Shown here in pieces: positions 34,059 to 43,234 of a stretch of DNA of 64,000 nt. The stretch is from Gammaproteobacteria bacterium (GTDB lineage Bacteria; Gemmatimonadota; Gemmatimonadetes; Longimicrobiales; Gaopeijiaceae): NCBI GenBank assembly GCA_009840525.1, contig VXNP01000098.1, positions 1-64,000 of the forward strand. The letters are read 5' to 3'. Numbering within the stretch: the stretch's first letter is position 1; each line of letters opens with the position of its first letter. A program made the translations under genes and the position numbers. Below the pieces are notes generated by a model. It made no database searches and was not told where the DNA came from. It saw only the letters and a program-made list of their open reading frames with translations.

Positions 34059-35735
34059 TCACGCGATCCATTTCGAGACGGGGGCGTTGGCTTCCTCCAG
34101 CGGCTGCGTGACGACATCGAGGAGGAACGGGCCGGGGGCGGTGAGCGCCTCTTGCACAGCGTCGCCCAGCTCGGCGGGATCTTCCACGCGACGGGCGCGC
34201 AGGCCGTAGGCGCGGGCGATGGCAGCGTGGTCGGAGTCCTTGAAGTCGACGGAGAAGTAGCTGCTGCCGCGGCTCTTCTGGCCGGCCTTGATCCAGCCGT
34301 AGCCGGCGTTGTTGCAGACGATGAGGGTGACCGGGAGGTCGAGCCGCACCAGGGTCTCGAGCTCACCGGCGGAGATGCCGAAGCTGCCGTCGCCCATGAC
34401 GCCGATGACGCGGCCGGCATCGGGTCGGGCGTAGTGCGCGCCGACCACGGCGGGAAGCGCGTACCCCAGGGCGCCGAAGGCGCGCGGGCTGACGAACCAG
34501 CGGCCCGCCTGCGGGAGGCGCCAGTAGGCGGAGAAGTACGGGCAGGGCGTGCCCGGATCGGCGAGGATGATGGGACGCTCCGGAAGGCGCGGCAGCAGCT
34601 CGGCGAGCAGGCGCTCAGGGCGGATGGGGCGCTCGTCGGAAGCGAACAGCCCGGCCACGCGGTCGCTGTGGGCGCGGCGCGCGGCGGCGATTTCGGCCGG
34701 GTCGAGGCGGGGGGTGGCGGCCGCCCGGTCGTGCAGCTCGGCGGTGAGGGCGGCGAGGCCCTCGCGGGCGTCGGCCCGCATGCCCGCGGCAAGCGGGTAG
34801 CTGCGCCCGAGGACGCCCGGGTCGACGTCGAGCTGAACGAAGCGCGCGTCGCCCGGGCTGGGGAGGGTCCACTTTTCGGTGGTCACGGAGCCGGTGGAGC
34901 AGCCCACGTAGAAGACCACGTCGGCCTTGCGCACCAGGTCGTGGCGCCAGGGAAGGCCGCCGTTGCTGCCGATCACCCCGAGGGAGAGGGGGTCGGTCTC
35001 GGCGATGCTCCCCTTCCCCGAGACGGAGGTGGCCACGAAGGCGCCCAGTGCGCGGGCGAGCTCGCGCACTTCGGTCCAGGCGCCCGAGCGCAGCACGCCG
35101 GCGCCGGCCACGATCAGGGGGCGGCGGCTGCGGGCGAGCTCGCGGGCGACGGCGCGCACCTGGTCGGGGGCGGGGGCGACCCGCTCGGCGGGGTAGCGCC
35201 CGTAGCAGGCGTCGCCGTGGACGGCCGAAGCGGGGACCGAACCGCCCTGGGTGTCGAAGGGCAGGGCGATCTGGCAGGCGCCCAGGCGGCCGGTGGAGGC
35301 CTCCCGGAAGGCCGCGCGCGTCATGTCGGCGAGGTCGCGGGGGGTGGTGGGGGAGAACACCCGCCGGGTCACGGGCGCGAACAGCGCGGCCTGGTCGAGG
35401 TCGGTCAGGGTGCCCACGCCCCGCTCGGTGGTCGCGATGTCGGAGGTGAGGCACACCATCGGCACAGACGACTCGTTCGCCTCCGCAACACCGGGGAGGA
35501 TGTAGGTGGCGCCGCCCCCGCTCGGGCCCTCGCACACCCCTACCCGGCCGCTCAACCGCGCGTAGGCGTCGGCCATGAAGGCGGCGCTACGCTCGTCGCG
35601 GGTGAGGACGTGGCGGATGGTGGGCGACGCGGCCAGCGCTTCGTACCACGGGAGCGATGTGTCGCCGCACAAGCCGAAGATCGTGTCGACGCCCAGGTGC
35701 TCGAGTACGCCGACCAGGGCCTGACCGCCGTTCAC
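34059..35735 (-). CDS. Thiamine-diphosphate-dependent enzyme (acetolactate synthase/decarboxylase superfamily)
   Basis: The 558-residue product has the three ThDP-enzyme domains. The pyrimidine-binding domain contains the catalytic glutamate region HVLTRDERSAAFMADAYARL and GVCEGPSGGGATYILPGVAE. The central domain follows (PLIVAGAGVLRSGAW). The pyrophosphate domain contains VMGDGSFGISAGELETL ... NNAGYGW, the GDG-x-N motif that holds Mg-ThDP. The superfamily includes acetolactate synthase, glyoxylate carboligase, and 2-keto-acid, sulfopyruvate and benzoylformate decarboxylases; I cannot choose among them. The start is a GTG with GGAGG 6 bp upstream, overlapping the tctC stop. Its place inside a TTT operon suggests that it acts on the imported acid. 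Confidence 0.88.
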   Translation of the reverse strand: MNGGQALVGVLEHLGVDTIFGLCGDTSLPWYEALAASPTIRHVLTRDERSAAFMADAYARLSGRVGVCEGPSGGGATYILPGVAEANESSVPMVCLTSDIATTERGVGTLTDLDQAALFAPVTRRVFSPTTPRDLADMTRAAFREASTGRLGACQIALPFDTQGGSVPASAVHGDACYGRYPAERVAPAPDQVRAVARELARSRRPLIVAGAGVLRSGAWTEVRELARALGAFVATSVSGKGSIAETDPLSLGVIGSNGGLPWRHDLVRKADVVFYVGCSTGSVTTEKWTLPSPGDARFVQLDVDPGVLGRSYPLAAGMRADAREGLAALTAELHDRAAATPRLDPAEIAAARRAHSDRVAGLFASDERPIRPERLLAELLPRLPERPIILADPGTPCPYFSAYWRLPQAGRWFVSPRAFGALGYALPAVVGAHYARPDAGRVIGVMGDGSFGISAGELETLVRLDLPVTLIVCNNAGYGWIKAGQKSRGSSYFSVDFKDSDHAAIARAYGLRARRVEDPAELGDAVQEALTAPGPFLLDVVTQPLEEANAPVSKWIA

Positions 35736-36706
35736 ACGTCCTCCAGCGCGGCCAGGAGACCTTCGACCCGTGGCGCGAGATCGTTCAGGTATTCGCGCAC
35801 TGTGGTGCGCCCGCGCCACGTCGCGCCCACGGCCCCGGCCCGGGCCCATTCCTGGAACTCGGGCGACGCCGCCGCAGCCTCGCAGGCGGTCTCCAAGGTC
35901 GCGAGCCGATCATCGGGTGTCCCCGGCGGCGCCATCAACATCCGGAAGCTTCCGTACTCCAGGTCGTAGCCCAATTCCGCGAACGTCGGAACGTCCGGCA
36001 CCAGAGGGCTGCGCTCCGGCGCCATCAGCGCGAGCACCCGCAGTTCGCCGCTGCGTACGTAGGACATCGCGCCGGGAAGGCTGGAGACGACGGCGTCCAC
36101 TTCATCTCCGAGAATCGCGCCGATCTGCGGACCGGAACCTCCCTCGTAGGGGATGTGCCTCAGTTCGACGCCCATCGCCTGCTCCATGGCTGCGGCGTGC
36201 TGATGCCAGACTCCTTTCTGCCCCACGTTTCCGACCGCGATTGTGGCCGGGTTGGCCCGGGCGTCAGCCTGGAACGCTGCCAGGTCCGCCCATCGATCCG
36301 CGGGAACGATCAGCGCGCTGGGATGCTCGGTCACCATGCACACCGGCTCGAGCGCCCTCCAGTCCACCGGCGCCAGGCCGAGCAGCTGGACGCTGAGCGC
36401 ATCGTAGGTCATGGTCCCGAGCGTGTACCCGTCCGCGGGCGCGTTCTGCACGACGGTAAGGCCGACCGAACTCAGCCCTCCCGGGACGTTCTCGGTGACC
36501 ACTCCGACGCCGATCTCTTCCTCGAACCACCTCATGAATCCGCGCATGGCGGTGTCGGTGCCGCCGCCGGCCCGCCAGGGGATCACATGGCGGATCTCGC
36601 GGCTCGCGTCGGGATAGGCTGCCGACTGCTCGCCCGACGGAAGGCGCAGGACCAACACGACGAGGGCTACGAGCGCGAGCACGACGAGGGGGATGCGGAG
36701 GGGCAT
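35732..36706 (-). CDS. tctC: TctC/Bug-family solute-binding protein
   Basis: The 324-residue periplasmic binding protein has an N-terminal hydrophobic signal (MPLRIPLVVLALVALVVLVL). The Bug-family features are HVIPWRAGGGTDTAMRGFMR, the GGLSSVGLTVVQNAPADGYT helix, GNVGQKGVWHQHAAAMEQAM and PTFAELGYDLEYGSFRMLMA. It captures a carboxylate and delivers it to TctA/TctB. The ATG at 36706 is chosen because the longer frame (to 36901) adds sequence before the signal peptide. It is the first gene of the operon. Confidence 0.92.
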   Translation of the reverse strand: MPLRIPLVVLALVALVVLVLRLPSGEQSAAYPDASREIRHVIPWRAGGGTDTAMRGFMRWFEEEIGVGVVTENVPGGLSSVGLTVVQNAPADGYTLGTMTYDALSVQLLGLAPVDWRALEPVCMVTEHPSALIVPADRWADLAAFQADARANPATIAVGNVGQKGVWHQHAAAMEQAMGVELRHIPYEGGSGPQIGAILGDEVDAVVSSLPGAMSYVRSGELRVLALMAPERSPLVPDVPTFAELGYDLEYGSFRMLMAPPGTPDDRLATLETACEAAAASPEFQEWARAGAVGATWRGRTTVREYLNDLAPRVEGLLAALEDV

Positions 36707-36927
36707 TGTGCGAAACAGCGGTGCGCAATGTGCGAGGCAACGGTGCAAGGGACTCGATTCGGCTGGCAAGATACCAGTTGATTCCCGCGGATGCGAAGAG
36801 CACGTCTCGAATGGCCGCGCGGGCGCGCCCTGCCTGGCCAGATGAGCCTTTCCTCCATGGCCGGAATCCCATGACGCGCGTACTCTAGCAGGACGCTTCA
36901 CCCTGTCTCTTGCCGCGAGAGGTCGTC

Positions 36928-39753
36928 ATGTCCGGCACCCGACTGTTTTCCGCACGCTCATTGACCGTCTGCTTCGCCTTGCTCGCGCCGGTGGCCCTGC
37001 TGCCCGAAAGCGGCGCGGCCCAAGACGCCGACGCCTCCGTCAACGCCTCCGACCATCCGCTGCTGCGCGCGTTTTCGTGGCGCAACATCGGGCCGTTCGG
37101 GCAGGGGGGACGGGTCGACGACCTGGCCGTGCATCCCGACGACCCGTACACCTACTTCGTGGGCTTCGCGACCGGCGGGCTGTGGAAGACGACCAACAAC
37201 GGGACCACCTTCGAGCCCGTCTTCGACAGCTACGGCACGCACTCGGTCGGCGCACTCGCGATCGCGCCCTCGAACCCGGACATCCTCTGGGTCGGGACCG
37301 GTGAGGCCAACAACCGGCAGAGCTCGTCGTTCGGCGACGGCATGTACAAGTCCGAGGACGGCGGCAAGACGTTCACGCACGTGGGGCTGCGCGAGACGCA
37401 GACCATCGCGCGCATCGTCGCGCATCCGGACGACGCGGACGTGGCCTGGGTAGCGGCCAACGGCCACCTGTTCGGCCCCAACCCGGAGCGCGGCGTGTTC
37501 AAGACCACGGACGGGGGCCGGTCCTGGAGCCACGTTCTCAGCGTCGACGAGAACACCGGCGCCACCGACCTGGTCATCGATCCCTCGAACCCCAACACGC
37601 TCTTCGCGGCGACCTATCAGCGACGCCGGACGGCGTGCTGCTTCGTGGGTGGAGGGCCCGGAAGCGGCATCTGGCGCTCCGACGACGGGGGCGAGAGCTG
37701 GAGCCGACTGAGCGGCAACGGCCTGCCGCGCGGCACCATGGGGCGCGTCGCGCTGGCGATGACCCCGGCCGATCCCGACGTCGTCTACGCCCAGATCGAA
37801 GTCGCCGCGGACAAGGAAGAGCCTCTCACGGATGAAGAGCGGGCCGAGTGGGAGCGCCTGGACGACGATGACGCGCTGCCTCTCGATTCCCAGTACAACG
37901 GCATCTGGCGCTCGAGCGACAAGGGCATGAGCTGGGAGTTCCGTTCGAACGAGAACGGCCGCCCGATGTACTTCAGCCAGATTCGGGTCGACCCGGCGGA
38001 CCCGGACCTGGTCTATATCGTCGATCTGCGCATCTACAAGTCGCGTGACGGCGCGCGCACCTTCGAGACGCTGGACGGCTACGGACACGTGGACCAGCAC
38101 GCGTTCTGGATCAATCCCGGCGACAGCGATCACCTGATCGCGGGCAACGACGGTTCGGTGGACGTCAGCTACGACCAGGGCGAGACCTGGGAGTCGCTCC
38201 GGCGCTGGTCCATGGGCCAGCCCTATCACGCGTCCGTCGACATGCGGCGCCCGTACTACGTGTGCACCGGGCTCCAGGACAACGGCAGCTGGTGCGGCCC
38301 GAGCGCGGTCCGGACCGGCGAGATCCTCTCCGAGGACTGGTACCGGGTCGGGGGCGGGGACGGCTTCTACACCGCCGTCGATCCCACCGACCACACCGTC
38401 GTCTATTCCGAGTCCCAGAACGGCAACATCCGGCGCCTGAGCCTCGCGACCGGCGAGCAGGTCAGCATCCGGCCGCGCGCGCCGAGCGAGAACAATCCCT
38501 CGTCGAACATCGTGCCCATGCCCGCGCAGGGCACCGAGATCCGCTGGAACTGGAACACGCCCTTCATCCTCTCGCCGCACAACCCCGAGGTCGTGCACGC
38601 GGGCGGGAACCGCTTCTTCACGTCGATGGACCGGGGCGAGACCTGGACGATGAGCCGGGATCTGTCGAGGAACACCGACCGCGACATGATCGAGGTCATG
38701 GGCCAAGCCAACGCCCTGCCGCGCTGCAACCAGATGGACCGCGGCCGGGAGTGCATCCTCTCGCGCAACGACGGCGTGAGCGCCTGGGGTGCGGCCGTGT
38801 CGCTCACCGAGTCCCCGCTGGTGCCGGGGCTCCTGTGGATGGGCACCGATGACGGCAACCTCCAGGTGAGCCGCGACGGCGGCGCCAGCTGGACGGAGGT
38901 GGGTGAGAACATCCCCGGCGGGACGAAGGGCTACTACATCTCGCGGATCGAGGCCTCGCACTTCGACGCGGGTACGGCCTACGCCTCCGTGGACGGGCAC
39001 AAGAGCGGGGATCTCGCGCCCTACGTGTATGTGACGCGCGACTATGGCGCCAGTTGGGACAATATCACGTCGAACCTGCCGGAATACGGCAACGTCAATA
39101 CCGTGCGCCAGGATCCGCGCAACCGGAACCTTCTGTATGCCGGAACCGAGTTCGAGTTCTTCGTCTCGCTCGACGAGGGCGGGAGTTGGCACCGGTTCAT
39201 GACCGGGCTCCCGGTGGTCCGTATCGACGACGTGCTGGTGCACCCCCGCGACAACGACCTGGTGGTGGCCACGCACGGCCGCAGCGTCCTGGTCATGGAC
39301 GACATCACGCCCCTCCAGCAACTGACCCCCGAGGTGATGGAGCAGGACGCGTTCCTGTTCGAGCCGCGGGAGGCCGTGGCCTGGAAGCAGAACCGGATGC
39401 GCTCGCGCTCGGTGACGGGCGACAAGGTCTTGCGGGGGGACAATGCGCTGCCGGGGACGGCGATCCACTACTACCTGTCGGATGATGTGGATGCGGATGA
39501 TGTGAGCTTGACGGTCAGTGACGTGGTCACCGGGGAGGTGTTCCGGGATCTGGAGGCGACCGGGCACGAGGGGATCAACCGGGTGCAGTGGGATCTGCGG
39601 GGGAATGTGCCGGAGGGCCAGACCGGCGGCGGGTTTGGCGGGCCGCAGGCCCCGGTGGCGGGGGTGGGGACGTATCGGGTGACCCTCACGGTGGATGGGG
39701 AGGAGTTTTCGGAGCTGGTGACCGTGGTGGAGGATGTTTGGATGGGGGGGTGA
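36928..39753 (+). CDS. Secreted BNR/sortilin (VPS10-like) beta-propeller protein
   Basis: The product is about 941 residues with a signal peptide (LTVCFALLAPVALLPESGAA). Many BNR/Asp-box repeats follow (KTTNNGTTF, KSEDGGKTF, KTTDGGRSW, RSDDGGESW, RSSDKGMSW, VSRDGGASW, VTRDYGASW), which fold as one or two large beta propellers, as in VPS10/sortilin and xyloglucanase-type proteins. A C-terminal beta domain (GINRVQWDLRGNVPEG, YRVTLTVDGEEFSELVTVVE) is typical of the large 'glycosyl hydrolase'-named proteins common in Gemmatimonadota. Despite that name no catalytic residues can be assigned. It is transcribed alone. Confidence 0.88.
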   Translation: MSGTRLFSARSLTVCFALLAPVALLPESGAAQDADASVNASDHPLLRAFSWRNIGPFGQGGRVDDLAVHPDDPYTYFVGFATGGLWKTTNNGTTFEPVFDSYGTHSVGALAIAPSNPDILWVGTGEANNRQSSSFGDGMYKSEDGGKTFTHVGLRETQTIARIVAHPDDADVAWVAANGHLFGPNPERGVFKTTDGGRSWSHVLSVDENTGATDLVIDPSNPNTLFAATYQRRRTACCFVGGGPGSGIWRSDDGGESWSRLSGNGLPRGTMGRVALAMTPADPDVVYAQIEVAADKEEPLTDEERAEWERLDDDDALPLDSQYNGIWRSSDKGMSWEFRSNENGRPMYFSQIRVDPADPDLVYIVDLRIYKSRDGARTFETLDGYGHVDQHAFWINPGDSDHLIAGNDGSVDVSYDQGETWESLRRWSMGQPYHASVDMRRPYYVCTGLQDNGSWCGPSAVRTGEILSEDWYRVGGGDGFYTAVDPTDHTVVYSESQNGNIRRLSLATGEQVSIRPRAPSENNPSSNIVPMPAQGTEIRWNWNTPFILSPHNPEVVHAGGNRFFTSMDRGETWTMSRDLSRNTDRDMIEVMGQANALPRCNQMDRGRECILSRNDGVSAWGAAVSLTESPLVPGLLWMGTDDGNLQVSRDGGASWTEVGENIPGGTKGYYISRIEASHFDAGTAYASVDGHKSGDLAPYVYVTRDYGASWDNITSNLPEYGNVNTVRQDPRNRNLLYAGTEFEFFVSLDEGGSWHRFMTGLPVVRIDDVLVHPRDNDLVVATHGRSVLVMDDITPLQQLTPEVMEQDAFLFEPREAVAWKQNRMRSRSVTGDKVLRGDNALPGTAIHYYLSDDVDADDVSLTVSDVVTGEVFRDLEATGHEGINRVQWDLRGNVPEGQTGGGFGGPQAPVAGVGTYRVTLTVDGEEFSELVTVVEDVWMGG

Positions 39754-39959
39754 GGGTTGTCGTTGGTGGCCGCTATTGCCGCAGAGTCCTTTGTTTCACT
39801 TGATTTCTGTGTTGATGGTTCCTGAAATGAATGAATCTCTGTTTTCTTCTCCCAAGAGGGTGCGGAACCTGACAACGACGATGAGACACTTTCCCATTCA
39901 GTTTAGTGAGTCCTCCTTTTTTCCCCGTTGCCGGACTCTCCTCCATCGACCGCCGTCAC

Positions 39960-40540
39960 GGCGAGTGCGCGGTTGATCCAAACCGCCGCGGGAAGCTTGG
40001 CGGCCTTCGGCGGGCCGACGACCAAGCGGTCCCGCCTGGCGGCGTAGGCCGCGGCCACCACCCCCGTCTGTTCTCGATCACCTCGGGGGCGCGACGGGTG
40101 ATGTCCCAAGACCACACTCGTTGGATGCGCGGGCCACGACCTCGGGCTTCGGGTGGTTGGGGTGGCGGCGCTGCGCCTGCGGCTTCCGGACCGCTCGGTT
40201 CTCGGCCAAGATCCGGTACATCGTCCGCTCCGAGCAGAGGTAGGCCCTCTCGTCCAGCAGCGTCGCATAGACCTCCGCCGGCGCGGGGTCGGCGAAGCGT
40301 TGCGAGCACAGCACGGCGACGGTAGAACGCGGCGCGCGAGACCCCGAGGGCCTCGCACACCGCGCGTACGCCCACCTACCCGGGCAACCTTCGGCCACTC
40401 TCAAGAGCGCCACCCGCTGGAAAGACAGGCGCGAACTGTACAAACCCTCGCGCAGAAGCAACGCTCCGATCTCACCGGGCGTCTCGCAGTCGTCCGCCCG
40501 TTCGACGATCGACAGCTTGTACGGCCGCCGTGAAGCGCCG
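39960..40540 (-). pseudogene. Decayed IS3-family transposase
   Basis: Pieces of an IS3-type transposase are readable in alternating minus-strand frames. ETPGEIGALLLREGLYSSRL lies near 40,480; AVCEALGVSRAAFYRRR (HTH_21) near 40,350; and LDERAYLCSERTMYRILAEN and QAQRRHPNHPKPEVVARASN near 40,150-40,260. VWSWDIT, the first D of the DDE catalytic triad, lies near 40,105. At least two frameshifts separate these pieces, and the rest of the catalytic domain is missing. It is therefore a dead fragment. No terminal inverted repeats were recognised. Confidence 0.75.
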
Positions 40541-40594
40541 CCTCGTGGCCTTCGCCGCAACCTCCGGACCCGGCGCCGGCGGGGGTTGGCGTCC

Positions 40595-41580
40595 CGTGGC
40601 GTGACGGACCGGGCGATGGAGTCCACGGGCGTATACTGGCGCTTGGTGTGGGCAGAGCTGGAGGACGACTTCCGGCTGCTGGTGGTCAACGCCCGGCAAG
40701 GCAAGCACGTCCCGGGCCGCAAGACGGACATGCGGGACTAGGAGTGGATCGCGCGGATTCCGGAGTGCGGGCTGCTGAGGGGAAGCTCCGCGCCCCCCGG
40801 GAGATCCGCGACCCTCGGGACCCGACGCGGCTTCGGGACCCGCTGGTCCGGGAGCGGAGTTCGCAGGTCAACCGGGGGGCAAGGTCCTGGAGTTGGCGAA
40901 CGTCAAACTCGGCTCGGTGGTGTCGGACGTCAGGGGGGCGAGCGGCCGGGCAATTCTGGAGGCGATGATCGCGGGGGAGGACGATCCGAACGCGCCGGCC
41001 GGCTTGGCGAAGGGGAGCCCGCGGGGCAAGCGCCGGGAGCTCGCGGAAGTCGTTCACGGGCTGGTTCGCGACCACCACCGCTTCCCACTTCGCCGGCATC
41101 TGGACATGATCGACGAACTGGACCGCCAGATCGCGACGATCGAGGCGCGGATCGTCGCGTAGACGACCGGCCCTTTTCGGGTCGGCACTCGCCCCCCTTG
41201 GAGAGCATTCCGGGGGTCGCGCGGCGGTCGACCGAGGCGATTCTGGCGGAAATCGGCGATGACATGTTGAGGTTCCCGACCGCTACGCACCTCGCGTCCT
41301 CGGCCCGGGTCTACCCGAGTAACCACGAGAGCGTCGGAAAGCTCAAGTCCGCATCCCCCGGAAAAGGGAACAGGTGGCTGCCGGACGTGCGAAGGTGGCC
41401 TAGGCAGCGGCCCGACGAAGGGAAGCTGTACCACCGCATGAAGGCGTGCGGCGGCTCCAAGAAGGCGATCGTCGCGGTCCAGCACGCGATCCCTGTGGCG
41501 ATCTGGCACATGCTCACGATCGGTTCCCTGCACGAGGATCTCGCACGCTGCCACTTCGCCTCGGACCGCGCCCCAGCTCG
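40595..41580 (+). pseudogene. Decayed IS110-family transposase
   Basis: The plus strand carries both ends of an IS110/IS1111-type transposase. The N-terminal part is AMESTGVYWRLVWAELEDDF and LLVVNARQGKHVPGRKTDMR, ended by a stop at 40,739-40,741 (DMRD-stop-EWIA). A C-terminal transposase_20 part at 41,198-41,560 reads LESIPGVARRSTEAILAEIG, HLASSARVYPSNHESVGKLK and KKAIVAVQHAIPVAIWHMLT. The middle is frameshifted. IS110 elements use a DEDD transposase and lack inverted ends, so the boundaries cannot be set precisely. The sequence is inactive. Confidence 0.75.
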
Positions 41581-41682
41581 GTAGCGCTCCCCGCGGTCAC
41601 GAGGTCCCGCAATCCGGTGTCCCCCTACCCCCAGTACGGGGGACACGGTTTCGGTTTCCGCGGACAGGGGAACTCAGTTGCT

Positions 41683-43149
41683 TCAGATCAACGGGATGAC
41701 TCCCCGAATTGCCATAAAGCCTTCCATTTCGCGCCTCAGACTTGGAGCAATATAGATCGTCTCCTCAAAGAGTTCCCACGCCTCACGAGCCAGCTCGAGT
41801 CGATTCCGCGCCTCCTCCAGCGACGTGCTGATCGTTTCCGCAAAGAGCACGTATTGCTGCTCACGACGGTCCCCGGTATTGGCTTCGAAACGGGATTCCC
41901 ACACCGACCGAGCCTCCCGAGCTTCGGCGGCCTCCGAGAACACATCGAGACTGGCTTCGAATTGACGCATGATATCGGATCCGGCGTTAGCCTTGGCTTC
42001 GAATCGATCTGTGAAGGCCATCGCAGACGAAAGATAATCGCCGAAGTCCAACATCTCTTGGAAGTTTGCGGTGATCGGGTGGGAACTATTGAAGTGCTGG
42101 ACCTCGGTGGCCAGCGTCGAGTCATTCTCCAGCGTTTCTCCAATCAGATAGTCCAAGCGAATAAGGTCGTTGTATACCATACGATTGAAGCTGAATAAGC
42201 GGATGGTCCGGTCGAAATGTCCCATGGCGCCCGCAACCACCTCATCTACATCGGCGACGTCGGATGTCGAAAACAACCCGATCGCTGCTGACACGACCGA
42301 TCCCGCAGCCAGCCCCCAGAGTCCATCGTCCGACTCGCGACCGAGTCTTAACCCAATAAACCCCACTGCCGGCAGGAACCGTCGCACCTTGTCGAGCAAC
42401 GACACGTCCTCTCTGAACTCAGTGCTGATGTATGGGGAGGCAAGTGAGCCCATCTGCAATCCGAGCCGCAAATTACTCAGCGCGGCTTCGATCCCTCGGA
42501 CTCCTACTTCCACTCGCGTCATGTAGTTCTGGGCCTGTCGGAGGTAATCGACGTGTAAACTGTCAAGCGCTTCCCGCTGTTCAGGTTTGTCCTCTTCCCT
42601 ATCGACATTATCATCGGATCTCTGCGGAGCTTGGACATTGACGAAGTTCGTCAAGCGTTCCCTTATGGCGGTGATCTCTTGCAACAAAGCAGCCTCGGGA
42701 GAGACTTCCCGAGGTGAAAGCGCGTCTTGCGTAGGCTCAATGGCTTCCCTCACCGTTACGTAGAGACGGAAGTCGCCTTCCTCGCCTTCATAGTAGCTGC
42801 TGGCGAAGAGCGTCCATATCCCCGTTTGCTCAGCGACCAATACCAAGGCCGCGTCGAACCCGTCGCCACCGTCATCGTCACGAAACCGCTCGCCGCTCGG
42901 AGCTTCGAGGATGACATATGGATCAAGCGTGTCGACCGCCCGCATGTCGATCCTCACTAGCTCACCCTGACTCAACGGCAGCCGGTAGGGGACCGCCAGC
43001 CGTCCCCCGTCGACCGTTACTGCCTGGTCTTCGTCGAGAGAGGCAACCGTGTCGATCACGACTCGGACGGCGCCCTGGGCAACAAGTTGTTCTGATAGCG
43101 TTCCAACGGAAAACCATATGAACGCCATTGCAAGAATTGAGTTGTGCAT
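41683..43149 (-). CDS. Secreted protein with N-terminal PPC-like beta domain and helical body
   Basis: The 488-residue product starts at ATG 43149 with GGGAG upstream and has a signal peptide (NSILAMAFIWFSVGTLSEQL). Residues about 25-135 form a PPC-type beta sandwich (LVRIDMRAVDTLDPYVILEA, RFRDDDGGDGFDAALVLVAE, TGIWTLFASSYYEGEEGDFR). The DDDGGDG loop recurs in two other proteins of this island. The rest is mostly helical, with one glycine/alanine-rich hydrophobic stretch (LWGLAAGSVVSAAIGLF) that could insert in a membrane. The function is unknown. Codon use looks less GC-biased than in the core genes. It lies beside decayed insertion sequences, so it is probably acquired. Confidence 0.7.
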   Translation of the reverse strand: MHNSILAMAFIWFSVGTLSEQLVAQGAVRVVIDTVASLDEDQAVTVDGGRLAVPYRLPLSQGELVRIDMRAVDTLDPYVILEAPSGERFRDDDGGDGFDAALVLVAEQTGIWTLFASSYYEGEEGDFRLYVTVREAIEPTQDALSPREVSPEAALLQEITAIRERLTNFVNVQAPQRSDDNVDREEDKPEQREALDSLHVDYLRQAQNYMTRVEVGVRGIEAALSNLRLGLQMGSLASPYISTEFREDVSLLDKVRRFLPAVGFIGLRLGRESDDGLWGLAAGSVVSAAIGLFSTSDVADVDEVVAGAMGHFDRTIRLFSFNRMVYNDLIRLDYLIGETLENDSTLATEVQHFNSSHPITANFQEMLDFGDYLSSAMAFTDRFEAKANAGSDIMRQFEASLDVFSEAAEAREARSVWESRFEANTGDRREQQYVLFAETISTSLEEARNRLELAREAWELFEETIYIAPSLRREMEGFMAIRGVIPLI

Positions 43150-43234
43150 AAAATCTCCCATTGTACAAGAAAAGAGATGACACTGCTTCTTGAGTTCGGT
43201 GGCGCTATCGGGGATCACAGGAGCACAGGACTTG

